Below, in pieces: positions 1 to 10,427 of a DNA stretch of 64,000 nt. The notes below the pieces were generated by a model. The model saw only the letters and a list, made by a program, of their open reading frames with translations, ran no database searches and was not told where the DNA came from. Source of the DNA: Cryptomeria japonica (Eukaryota > Streptophyta > Pinopsida > Cupressales > Cupressaceae). A program made the position numbers and the translations under genes. The first letter of the stretch is position 1. Each line of letters opens with the position of its first letter. The stretch lies in NCBI RefSeq assembly GCF_030272615.1, contig NC_081414.1, forward strand, positions 521,978,185-522,042,184, in the 5' to 3' direction.

Positions 1-201
1 ATGTAATGATAAATGGTTCACACTAGTCATTAGTAAGCAAATGACAAGAATCCACTCCCACCGGTAAGTGGAGCTTATCCCCGAATATGCATAGAATGCA
101 TCATAACCTTGTAGGATAAGATAGAGAAGTATATGGTAGTTAGTTGAAGGCTCACACCAGATCTACCAATGAAATACAAAGATGCCTTAGGTACATGAAA
201 T
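1..201 (+). repeat. Probable left part of the element 2 5' LTR
   Basis: This stretch is contiguous with 19424 onward once the solo LTR (202-19418) is removed. The matching part of the 3' LTR is deleted, so its LTR identity is inferred from position only. I see no coding sequence in it. Confidence 0.35.
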
Positions 202-1630
202 TGTTGGCATTGAGTTGTCATTGATGTCAACTGGTATAACAGGCAGGCTATCGGTAGAGGTATGTCATCCGGCATGAAGAAGAGTGTACTGGTATAGTGA
301 CAAATAAGTATTGGTTGAGACTATCAGTGACTTCACCGCTATGAGGTGAGATGCATGAGTGTGTGAGCATGTAAAGTGATAACTAGTAGAACATAAACTG
401 GTCTAGAGTATAGTACCGATAAAGAGCAGCATAGTGAGGAGGAGATCTAGTAGAGTAGAACAAAGGATAGGTGAACTGGTAGAGTTTACCGGCAAATGTA
501 GTAGTAGATGAAAACCACTATGCAAATCACCAGAGGTGAAGATGTGTTACCAATGTAGAGTGCACTACCAGTTAGCAAGAGGAGAAGGTCTAACTGGTAA
601 AGCTTTGTACCAGTATAATCTTGTTGAATGATCAAGTGTAAACCGGCCTGATGTTGGTGAGTTGAGTGTATAACTACTATGTTTCCATGTGGAGCTAAGG
701 TGGCAAACATGCAAAAGTTGGTAAAGCCTCCATCAACAAGGTTGTTGAAATAGCTACTCAACATTAATGAAACGGCCAAAAAATATGGGATTGTGACTGA
801 CTGAGGTGGCTCGAGGAAGAAAGAATGACACAGGAAAATCAAAAAAAAGTTGGCGCCTGGATCGAAGCAAAGAAACCAGATTGTGAGAAGACCTCAAGAA
901 GGAAATAGTTGAGCCTTTTTCAAGTCAACAGATTTCATGGTAGAAAATCATGTACGAGATTGTTATCTTTTGCAAGCATGCATTGGATAATGGAAAGTAT
1001 CTATAGATTCATTCCTCGAATACAAGTGATTGATCCAAGACAACCTAGATCAGATCTCATACAAATCTTGTTGGGTGAAGGAAACCCTAACCATCTAAGT
1101 TTGAATTGTCTCTTGGTGGGAAAACTCAAGGTTAAATATAATGACTTGAGACTATTGTAGTAGCTGCTCGAGTGAGAAGACAAGTGTGAAATTGTTGAGA
1201 GCCAAAGAGATAAACACTTGAAGTGTTTAAGAGCAAAGTACTGATCGATAAGGAGAAGTGGAGTAAAACTGGTATAAGGAATAATCGGTGAAGAGTGCAT
1301 TGAACACAAAGGTGACAAACTGGTAGAAGTTGTGCCTGAGCAAGACTGATCAAGTGTGAGTTGAGAGAAGGAAGTCATTGTGAGAGGAGATTGAGAAAAG
1401 TGATCAGGAAAGTCAAGTTGCAAAGTGAGTGGTGAGTATACAAACTAGTAAGACTAAAACCGGCAAAGGAGAATATTGTAAGGTTGCAAAACTTCATTTC
1501 CAATAGTGATCTTGTATATCTGAATTTTATATTGTTCTCACTAAGTTGGAGATTAGTACAGGGGTTGGTGCCCTAAATATTGTAATCAAAGAGTTATTGT
1601 GAGGTTGCATTGGAGTAGAAGATCTCCATC
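202..1630 (+). repeat. Solo LTR of copia family 1, left half (split by the Tat element)
   Basis: It begins TGTTGGCATTGAGTTGTCAT, as does the 5' LTR of copia element 1 at 49301, and follows it to gtagaagatctccatc. The right half resumes at 19163. The two halves add up to 1,685 bp, exactly the length of the intact LTR at 49301-50985. It is preceded by gaaat and the right half is followed by aaaat, a 4/5 target duplication. No primer site or internal sequence follows the right half, so this is a solo LTR left by LTR-LTR recombination. Confidence 0.87.
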
Positions 1631-2780
1631 TGTGTGTGTGAAAAAGGGTTTGTAGATGCAAGTACAACACTTCAGTTAAGTCATTATATGCATGGTTAGT
1701 AATCAATAATCAATAAGTTTAAAAACCATAACAAAGCAACTAATTGCCTTCTAAAGGATGCGAGTATAAGATTTCTCTCAGATTTTTATAAGCAATACCA
1801 GTGACTAGACTACACCAAGATGAAGGATTTAATCTATATGATATTAACTATATGGATTCAAAATGGATGAATAATTCAAGCAATAACGAATTCAAGCAAT
1901 GAAGGATGCAAATAATAATGAGTAAAACTAAATATGGATGCAAATAATCGAAAAAGCACAATGATCTTCAATGACTCCAGAGCGAAATTAGCATCATAAT
2001 AATCTTCAAGCGTGTTCTCAAAAATCTCTGAGGTGAATTGGAATGAGAGATGAAGATTGAATTTATAGAGAATTACAAGAGAGATGATGAAAAAGCTCAA
2101 TTTAGGATTAATTGAAAATAATTGAAAAATCGGGTTTAGTTAACCTTGAGATAGATTCCAATTACAGCTTAATTGAAATGCATTCAAATTAAAAGTTCAA
2201 GTTGCATTGGAAATAATATTAAATTAATTCCATACATTTGTGATAAAAATAGATAATTCCATGCATATATTTGATTTATTCAAGAAAGGAGTCTTTTCAA
2301 TGCAATTGAACTCCTTTTTCTGAAAAGCTTTGAGTTCCAATAATAATTCAATTAAATTGCTTTTCTAATTTCAAATTCTAAATTTAGAAAAAGAAATAAT
2401 ATCTCAAGTTTGATTTCTCTCTCAATTCAATTCTTTTTTGTTTATTTTCAATTCAACTCTTGCTTTGTAATTAATTCCTCTTTTGTAATAAATTAATTCC
2501 TTTTGCATGATTGAATGGCAAATTTATTAATTAATTAAATATGCAAGGATATTTAATAAATTAAAATAGGATAATTGATCAAAATGATTTTCTTGGAAAT
2601 GATTCAATTGATTAAATGAATATTTAATTAATATTGAGTAATTTATTTGCCATGTGATATTTGATGATTAAAGAATTAATATTGTGCTCAAGGTTGATTT
2701 AATTGCCTTTGTTTAGGACCTTGGTGATGTTGTCGAGATTAGGGGTCCATGGTTTAGATGACCATTTTTAAGGTATTATA
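1631..2780 (-). repeat. 3' LTR of the Tat element
   Basis: Direct repeat of 18046-19162, recognisable over its whole length (gtgtgtgaaaaagggtttgtag to ggtttagatgaccattttta). It is AT-rich. In element orientation it starts TATAATACC (the other copy starts TGTAATACAC) and ends CACACACACA, so the 5'-TG is mutated here. Confidence 0.92.
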
Positions 2781-2795
2781 TTTGCCCCTCTTTGA
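2781..2795 (-). other. Polypurine tract of the Tat element
   Basis: On the minus strand this reads tcaaagaggggcaaa and directly abuts the 3' LTR, the position and composition expected for the plus-strand primer. Confidence 0.75.
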
Positions 2796-2889
2796 ATTAA
2801 TGTGAGAGCAACGCGTTGGTTCAAAGAATATGTGATGTCTAGGAGATGTCAGTTCTGAACTTGATTGATCATGAACTAGATGAAAAGCA

Positions 2890-3360
2890 AGGTGTTTAGC
2901 TTGTTTCAAAGTGATGAAGCTGAATGAAGTCTGATTAAAGCGATACCAATCTCGAACTTGATTGAACTTAGGAACGATAGAAAACAAAGATACTAAACTT
3001 GAACTTGATTGATCAAGAAGAGAATCTTACTGATCTAGACATAGCGAGTGATGATAAAAATCGATCTTGAACTTGATGGATCAAGATACGATGAGCAAAG
3101 ATAAACTGTCCAGCTTGATCCAAAGTGACGAAACTGAACACCTGCTTAGATTTAGAGTATGATCAAAGATACTCTTTAAACTTTTGATTGAGGTTAAATG
3201 AATAATCAGCTTGATGAAAAGCGAGGAAACTGATTAATGTTAAGAGATTGATTCAGATGAAAGACAAATATTAGCTTAATTTGAAGCGATGAAATGTATA
3301 TGCCCCTAGCGATTGATTCGATTCAAATGATCGAGAGATCTCAACTTGATGTGAAGTGAT
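2890..3360 (+). repeat. Degenerate interspersed repeats in the Tat 3' spacer
   Basis: A unit close to AGCTTGATnnAAAGYGAYGAAACTGA recurs at about 2897, 3112, 3208, 3274 and 3332. A second motif, GAACTTGATTGATCAAG, recurs near 2857, 2954, 3000 and 3070 and contains the inverted halves CTTGAT/ATCAAG. Spacing shrinks from about 215 to about 58 bp. Confidence 0.6.
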
Positions 3361-4311
3361 AAAGGTGAGATTCCCCTTAGCAATAAGAATTGATTGATTT
3401 TTTTTAATTGAAAAGATTTTTCTCGACTTTTGATGAAGATTTGAAAAACTTTTCTCGACTTGTGAAGATGTAAAGTCATAAGGTCATGAGTATGCCCCCT
3501 TGGGAGCGAAATCAAAAAATAGCGAAGGTACATGATTATAGGCAATTGTGTGGCAAAAATAAGTTATTTGAGCACAAATTGATTATGAGGAATATTTGAA
3601 AAATTTGGTGTTGATTGATGAAATTAAGCGCAGAGTTGATCATAAAGTTGATGTGTAGAATGAAATTGAATTAAGTGTTGAAATTGAGAGCAATTTGAAG
3701 AAAGAATAAGCATTTGACGAAAAGAGAGCTAAGCGGTCCAAATTGTGAAATTGACTAGCAAAATGATCTCTAATTTCAATTTCGATCTTGAAAATGGAAT
3801 CAGAATGGTCAAATTAGCTAAGGGTACAATTTTCATGTCCGTCGGAGCAAGTTGAAAAATTAGGATTTTGGCTATATATGGGACAAAAGTGTCATTTTCA
3901 ATTCATTTTAACCCTCCAAGTTTGAAAATTTAAAATGTCTTATGTGAAGAAAATGGTGCTCCCTACTCATCAACATCGATTCGAGCACCAGAGACATCAT
4001 AATCGACCCCGAAACTATGAGCCAACAGTAAGTGATCGATCTTAAGCCTCTTTATGTTTTCAATTTTGAATTTTTTTGCTCATTTTTCAAGTTTTTCGCA
4101 TGTTTGGGGTTGGGTTTTACGTTTTATCATGAGAGACAAGATTCTGTCTTGTACGAGTAACTGTTAAATTTTAGTTTATCATTTAAAGCCCTTAGAATTG
4201 TCGTTCAGACCCTACCCTTGTATCGTACGACATGTCTGTAAAAAGACCATTTTGTCATGCGGTGTCTTATATTTTGTCATATGAGAGTGTTTTATCGTAC
4301 GACAACTATTC

Positions 4312-4527
4312 CCTAACTCGTACGAGATGTTGCCCTTCTATGTTTTGTCGTTCAGGAAACAGGGAGCATTTTTTAAGGTCTAAACTTGACATTTTGATTT
4401 TGCACTTGACTTAGTTATTCCTGACTTGTACGAGATGCTGCCCTTCTGTGTTTTGTCATTCAGGAAATAGTGAGCATTTTTTAAGGTCTAAACTTGACAT
4501 TTTGATTTTGCACTTGACTTAGTTGGA
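4312..4527 (+). repeat. Tandem duplication, 2 x 108 bp
   Basis: Copies 4312-4419 and 4420-4527 are almost identical, differing mainly by C/T and G/A changes. Each starts with cctRacTYGTACGAGATG and contains gggagcattttttaaggtc or its one-base variant. Confidence 0.92.
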
Positions 4528-4648
4528 TTTGCATGATGTTTTACTTCTCTTGTAGGCTTATTTGGAATATTTTCTGATGCTTTGTTGTTGGTTTTTTTTG
4601 CAGGTTCAATTACCTCCTATACTTTTCAGATGTGTTTATCCTCCCACC

Positions 4649-6520
4649 ATGACATTAGTATGATAGTTATCAGAGGTTGATCAGGCTCATATTAACTTTT
4701 GCGGTTTGAGTCATCTCCTTGGTTTACCAGATATCTATGTGAATCATGGTATGCTCACAGCATTGGTTGAGCATAACACATTTCATTTGTCAGTGGGGGA
4801 GTTGACTATCACTCTCGAGGATGTATATAGGATCCTCTATATCCCTTTTTCTTGGGATAAGGTGGATTACAATTCAAGACACCTTCCAGGATTACAGGCA
4901 GTGAGGCATGTCTTTAGGGATCCTGACATTTTGACCTATTCCATTAGTTGGGACATTACGATGAGCAGATACAGTGGGGAGTTTCCTCTGGCATGTGTTC
5001 TAGTAGGATTTATCAGCTATTTTCTGATCCCAGATAGAGGGCAGCAGGGTTTCCAGTGTGGTTGGGGCAGGATGCTAATGAGATTGATGGAGACCCCTTA
5101 GAGGCTTGGCTAGGGTTCTTTCTTATTAGCCCACATGTATCACAAGATGTATGAGATTGTATATAGAGATGGTAGGAGCATGGCCGCAAGTGTATTTATT
5201 TTATAGGTTTGGGCTTGGGAGCATATTCCTGTTTGTCGGCCTATTGTAGATGATAGTAGAGAGCTTGGGCAGCTGATTATATACAGGTATGCCGGTTATG
5301 TTACGCAGCCCCATCTGGGCAAGATAGATTTTTGGCAGCAGTAGTTAGACGATTTGATATCCGTAGTGTGGAGACTTTACAGAGGTTTAGAGCCATGGGA
5401 TGATTGGTAGCTGGTTCATAGGAACCTTTTTGTCACGCGCCCTTTTATTGGGAGATCACAGACTATTGTTGAGCAGTTCATCATTTCTCGAGTGATGAGG
5501 CAGTATGGTAGGCCTCAGGGGATCTCACAGGAGTATACAGCTTATGTGCATTATGTGGATGAGGAGAGATAGGGATGGTCTCCACGGTTTTTTTATGCCT
5601 TGACTATGCAGAAGTTGACTGGTCTACAGTGCCTTAGATGGGACTATATGGATGATGTTGTGGATGCGGGGGTATTGCCCCAGTACAGAGAGTGGTTCCA
5701 GCAGCATCCTTTTCCTAGGTTTAGCGATTCAGGTGAGTAGGTGCCTCGCATAGAGGATGGTGAGGATGATGTTCCCATGCCAAGATAGGGATAGGGATAG
5801 AGGCAGGGCCAGAGATAGGGACAGGGACAGAGAGCCGAGGCTCTGAGGTGGATAGGTGGTAATCCTGGTGCTAGTACAAGCAAGGTTCCAGCTGAGGGTA
5901 GATAGCAGAGGGGTGAGGACGGATCCCTAGGGAGAGTAGGAGTGAGATTGGGCAAAGTTGAGGAGGAGTGAGTAGCTCTAAGATAGGTCTGGCAGCGGAG
6001 GGGTGAGAAGGGTGGTACCGGAGGTGGAGATGGGGGTGGAGAGCTTGCGAGAGAGTAGGGGATGGATATAGGATGGTTGATGAGAGCACATCTTGCAGAG
6101 CTGCAGTCATAGTTGACAGTGGCTCAAACTCAGCTGGCGGAGCAACACCAGCAGCTTGTAGAGGTGAGGGCTGAGAGAGATCATCAGCTTACAGAGCTGA
6201 GAGCAGAGTGCGATTGGCAGCTAGCTGAGCTGAGAGTAGAGCACAATCGTTAGGTCACGGTGATGGGAGTGGAATGAGACACCCTCCAACAGGAGGTTTT
6301 GCATCAGAATAGTAGGGTAGCCTACTATGTTGCAGCATACAACATGGTAGTTCCAGTAGTGCAGCAGGTGATCCCCTATTCACAGTATATGGCACATTCA
6401 GAGGGAGCTCGGGCACCTCGATAGGATCCTGATCATCAGGCTCCTCCTCCTCCACTAGGTAATGAGGGAGAGGCCTAGAGCTAGATATTCTTTTTTGGTA
6501 GCTCGGATATTTTTTTGTAG
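4649..6520 (+). pseudogene. Plant mobile domain (PMD, aminotransferase-like) ORF, antisense to the Tat gag-pol
   Basis: One plus-strand frame runs from an ATG at 4649 to a TAG near 6482 or 6518, about 620 codons with no frameshift. The N-terminal third matches the plant mobile domain: a leucine-rich helix ending LLGLPDIYVN, then ALVEHNTFHLSVGELTITLE and DVYRILYIPFSW. Next come the conserved VWAWEHIPVCRP block and later tryptophan-rich segments. The C-terminal part has a GQGQR-like low-complexity stretch, then a coiled coil of heptads (LAELQ..LTVAQTQLAEQ) rich in Q, L and E. In-frame stops are TGA 4661, 5969 and 6275, and TAG at 4664, 5099, 5111, 5204, 5342, 5408, 5570, 5738, 5786, 5792, 5798, 5816, 5903, 5984, 6056, 6110, 6251, 6422 and 6476. 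PMD proteins (the MAIN/MAIL family) occur both as host genes and inside plant transposons; here the ORF is transposon cargo. Its function in the element is unknown. Confidence 0.78.
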
Positions 6521-8288
6521 ACACCCATTTTTTTGTAGCCTATACGATTCTTGCTCCGATGGGAGTTTGTATATGTCATTCGACATCATTTTGTACTCTT
6601 AGACTTGATGATAGATATACATACGAGATCCGATTTGACTTCATCATACTTGTATTGATTCATTTATAAGATATTGTTCTATATACTTTATTCTATATGT
6701 ATGCATTTCTAATTTAGCATGAATGTATGTAATGCAAATGATTATGAATGTCTATTTTTGTTTCTTTTCATATGCAAATAAATGAATGAATATGAGTAAT
6801 GGGTAATGCAATGTTTTCATTATTCTATGCAATAATGTGAATGCAGATGAGTGAATAATGAAATGTATGAATCTATATTAAAATGTTTATGTATGCTACT
6901 AACATCTCAAAACACAAATACTTGATCGGAGAAATGATGATAAATAGACCACTTAGCATAAGAAATGATGATGCTTTCAGCTCTCATAAACTTAAGAGAT
7001 CATTATTATCACACCAAAATCACTCTAAATTCACAAAAATGCAGAATGAAATGCAAAATGATATACAAAATGCAACCTAAACCTAGTCACTAGATTTAAA
7101 ATGCTTAAGATTCATCACCGAGCATAACAAACACAACAGGCAAGTTAGAGTTCCTTTCTTTTTCAATGTGCAATATGTATTATCTTGTCCACAATGACCC
7201 TTTTTTTGTTCATATCCTTGGACAAATTTTGTAGGGACCCGAATTGCATCATAAAGAAATTCCCTGAAAACAAACAAAGAAATGATATGGACCTCCCTAT
7301 AGCATACAAATAAGTGGAGTTGAGGTATGTGAGGCGATTTCACCTTATTGTGAAGGCTCTTATCACAGACACCTAGCTAATTTATATGTTTTTAGATCAT
7401 TGGGATCATTCCTACAAGTAGACAATAAAGAAAATATTATGCCCTCAATCCTTGCTCAATCTTAGTCACAATAGACTTCCTCGAGTTACTTAGAGGGATA
7501 ATAATCGAAAACCAATATAAAAGACAGCACACAAAGAAAATTTTGATTCATAGCTCAAATTGTTTAGTGATTGTTTTCCGTTATGTTGTTTTGTTTGTTT
7601 ACTCAGTAATAAAAACTCTTTGGTAGTTAGGAAACAGGTGACTGACTCAAAGTGGACAACCAAGTTTCACTGATGGAAAGATGGCTTGGTTGACACTGCT
7701 TAGGATATGTAATATGCTCTATCAATTAACCTAAGACTAGGATGTTGATCAGTTTCAATTCATGAGGGTTCTAACGAACCAGGATGTCACAAAAGTGACT
7801 AAAAAATATGTACAAGCGAAGGCAAGGATGCAAGAAAGCAAAAATGCCAACGTTGCGTTGATAGATGGAGCGCTAGAGTACAAGAGGCGCCTGTTTGCCA
7901 AGTTTTCACCTGCTTGGCAGAGATACATTCTTTTTTTTTACCAAGGTGCCTGTTTACCAAGTTTTCACTAGGCCATTTTCTCTCTTTATATTTCTTTTTC
8001 TTTTTCTTTTTCTTTTTTGTATTTTTTTTCTTTTTTTTCTTTTTTTTTTTTCTTTTCCTCAGGACTTTGTCCAGCTGTACATGTTGATAGCATAGAGAAT
8101 GCTAAGAGAATAATTTCTTCAAGTGATGGTGTTAATCAGTTCACAGAGCTGTTCTCCTTCTGAATTTGAGAGTTGATAGGCACCAGAGCCGAATACTGCA
8201 GTAACGATGTAGGGACCCAGCTAGTTGGGTTCAAACTTCCCTTTGTTGTCTCGAAACTATTGATTTTTAGGATTCTCTCAGAATTAGG
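6521..8288. other. Non-coding Tat spacer between the PMD ORF and integrase
   Basis: It separates two convergent reading frames: PMD ends from the left, integrase ends from the right. It is AT-rich with no conserved protein. It contains a long pyrimidine tract (7977-8060). Short open frames here show no family features. Confidence 0.6.
7977..8060 (-). repeat. Long oligopyrimidine/oligopurine tract
   Basis: About 80 bp of almost pure T and C on the plus strand (repeated cttttt). In element orientation this is a polypurine run roughly 230 bp after the integrase stop and 5 kb from the true polypurine tract. It could be an extra plus-strand priming site or simple slippage. Confidence 0.75.
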
Positions 8289-9218
8289 TCACCAACCTAA
8301 AATTCTTTGTCTAACTTTCTTGTTGTATCCTCTAGACATTCTCTTCTGATATACTCTGAGATGATCAAACGCTACTTGATGATGCTCATCCAGCAATTCA
8401 AGTTCTTGCAATCTAGATATTCTATAATCTTCATCAGTAACAAGACCTTTCAAAGAAACTCTTAGTGATAGTATTTCTACTTCAATAGTTAATACTGCTT
8501 TGGACCCATACACCAAAGAGAAAGGTGTAGCCCCAGTAGGTGTTCTAATACTTGTTTTGTAAGCCCATAATGCAGGATTGAGCTGTAGATGCCAATCCTT
8601 CCCAGATTTATTCATTGTTTTGTGCAAGATAGTCAGTAGGTTTTTGTTAGATGCCTCAGCTTGTCCATTACCTTGAGGGTAATATACTGATGACCAGTGT
8701 TTTATTTTAAATTTCTCACAAATCTCATCCAGATCTTTATTGTTAAATTGTTCTCCATTATCAGTCATGATGGACGAAAGTATCCCATACCTGCAGATGA
8801 TATAGTTTAGGATGAACAAGGCAACTTGTTTACCGGTTACTTTGATGAGCAGAACCACCTCTACCCACTTGGTGAAATACTCAATGGCAGTTATGATGAA
8901 TTTATGTTCGTTAGATGAAGCAAGATATAATAGTCCAATAAGATCAAAATCTCATTGTTGAAAAGGCCAATGTGTAATAAATGGTATGAGGTCCCTTGTC
9001 AAGGCATGTATGAGATTTCCATGAAGCTAACATTTCTCACAAGTCTTAGCAAATTTGATGGCATCTTTTTCCCTGTCTGGCCAGTAGTAGCTAGCACATA
9101 GTAGTTTTTGAGCTAAAGTAAGACCATTTGAATGAGATCCACAAATACCTTCATGGACTTCTGATAATGCACGTTTAGATTCTTCAATTTCTAGAAATCT
9201 AAGCAATGTATCATCCAA
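8289..9218 (-). pseudogene. Integrase of the Tat element
   Basis: The N-terminal zinc-binding part is visible as H..H (HEGICGSH) and a distal C..C (CEKC). The catalytic core follows: first Asp in FDLIGLLY, second in MTDNGEQF, Glu in GNGQAEASNKN. The C-terminal part contains TPFSLVYGSKAVLTIEV, typical of gypsy integrases. A TAG ends the zinc domain near 9027, and further stops lie before the core resumes at 8858. It is in the same minus frame as RT and both RNase H segments. All three catalytic residues persist, but the chain is interrupted. Confidence 0.9.
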
Positions 9219-9266
9219 ACCTTGTCTAAATAAATCGTTAGCTATGATAACATACCATGAAGCATT

Positions 9267-9866
9267 TCAGGTTAAGTTTATTTTCTCATTTCGGGTAAGA
9301 TTTCCATGGATAATTTGGTTGCGTAGATAGGAGTAGATGTGGTTGTATCGGGATGAGTCATGTCCAATAATAGAATAGACTATTTGGGTCTCAGGAGAAT
9401 CATAGGTGGGGTAATATAACTCTTCCACTAGGAATTCAAAGTGAAAATTGGACTCTTGTAACTTAGGTATAGATGTCAAGGTGACCATAGCATCTGCTGC
9501 TCTGTTTGTAGATCTAGGAATCTGTTGGAATGATACAAAAGAAAAATACTTCTTGAGATCATCAACCATCCTCTTGTAAGGCATCAATTTCTCATCTGGA
9601 TTCTGATATGTATCATTTATTTGATTAACCACCAGTTGAGAATCTCCAAAGATATACAATTTTGCAACCTTCCATTCAATAGCTAGTTTTATCCCATTCA
9701 CCAAAGCTTCATATTCTGTAATGTTGTTTGTGCAAGGGAATAGAATCTTATAAGACTTTGGGATTGAGTACTTTTGAGGAGTAATGAATAATATGCCAGC
9801 ACCTGAACCATTTTGAGTAAAGGACCCATCAAAGAACATTTTCCAAGGTTGTTGAGTAAGGTGCAT
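9267..9866 (-). pseudogene. Second RNase H (archaeal-type) of the Tat element
   Basis: About 200 codons. Motifs are MFFDGSFTQNGSGAGILF (first catalytic Asp), NNITEYEALVNGIKLA (Glu), FGDSQLVVNQI (Asp) and RSTNRAADAM (last acidic region). This resembles cellular plant/archaeal RNase H1 more than the retroviral type, and it lies between the ordinary RNase H and integrase. That duplication is known from the plant Tat lineage. All acidic motif positions I can identify are kept, making it one of the better-preserved modules. Confidence 0.9.
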
Positions 9867-9869
9867 TAT

Positions 9870-10427
9870 AGATTCATCTGGAAACTCTATGTGTAGTGGT
9901 TAAGAGTCTTCAAGTGGAGCTTCAGCAAGTTGATCAGCAATTACCTATCCTTTTATGGCTTTGTGTTCCACATATTCAATGTCAAACTTTGTGAGGATCA
10001 TGACCCATTTTGCCAATCTTCCTATGAGTGTTGCCTTATTGAGAAGATACTAGAGTGGATCAATTTCTACCACTAGCTTGACTGAATGTGCTAGCATTTA
10101 GTGTCTCAGTTTTTGTGATTCAAAGACTAATGCCAAGCATGCTTTTTCTATTATAGTGTAGTTCATTTCATAAGACACCAATGTCTTACTGATGTAATAA
10201 ATAGCTCATTCATTTTTATTGTCATCCTATTGCACCAGAAGTGCTCCCAATGATGAATCAGTTGCTGATATGTATAAGATTAGTGGTTTACCCTGAATCG
10301 GTGGATTTGACCGGTACTCTTTGATTTGTTGAAGATGTTGTTCACACTGTTCATCCTAGTTGTATATTACTCCTTTCCTCAATACTTTCATGAAAGGTTG
10401 AGCTTTGTCCGCTAGCTAAGAAATGAA
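9870..10427 (-). pseudogene. Ordinary RNase H of the Tat element, heavily interrupted
   Basis: Direct reading of the minus strand downstream of RT gives recognisable gypsy RNase H pieces: LILYISATDSSLGALL (normally with a catalytic Asp near its start), NYTIIEKACLALVFE and WVMILTKFDIEYVEHKAI. Several in-frame stops break it, so no long open frame survives. It continues in frame into the second RNase H. Confidence 0.75.

Larger units (their letters stand above)
2796..4648. other. Non-coding Tat spacer between the 3' LTR and the antisense PMD ORF
   Basis: No sustained reading frame. Its first 600 bp are built of degenerate repeats (see 2890-3360). Its last 500 bp hold TCGTACGAC/CTYGTACGAG motifs and a 108-bp tandem duplication. 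It lies immediately upstream of the plus-strand PMD ORF, so it could contain that ORF's promoter, but I see no definable core promoter. Confidence 0.6.

Noticed and set aside
4649-6520. TAG read as a sense codon (recoding) in the PMD ORF
   Set aside because: Neighbouring ORFs contain TAA, TGA and TAG stops and frameshifts, and plants do not recode TAG. Deamination of CAG explains the pattern without recoding.
5644-6524. Minus-strand open frames rich in Pro, Leu and Ser across the PMD ORF
   Set aside because: Shadows of the GC-richer PMD coding strand; no domain, and the plus frame has clear PMD motifs.
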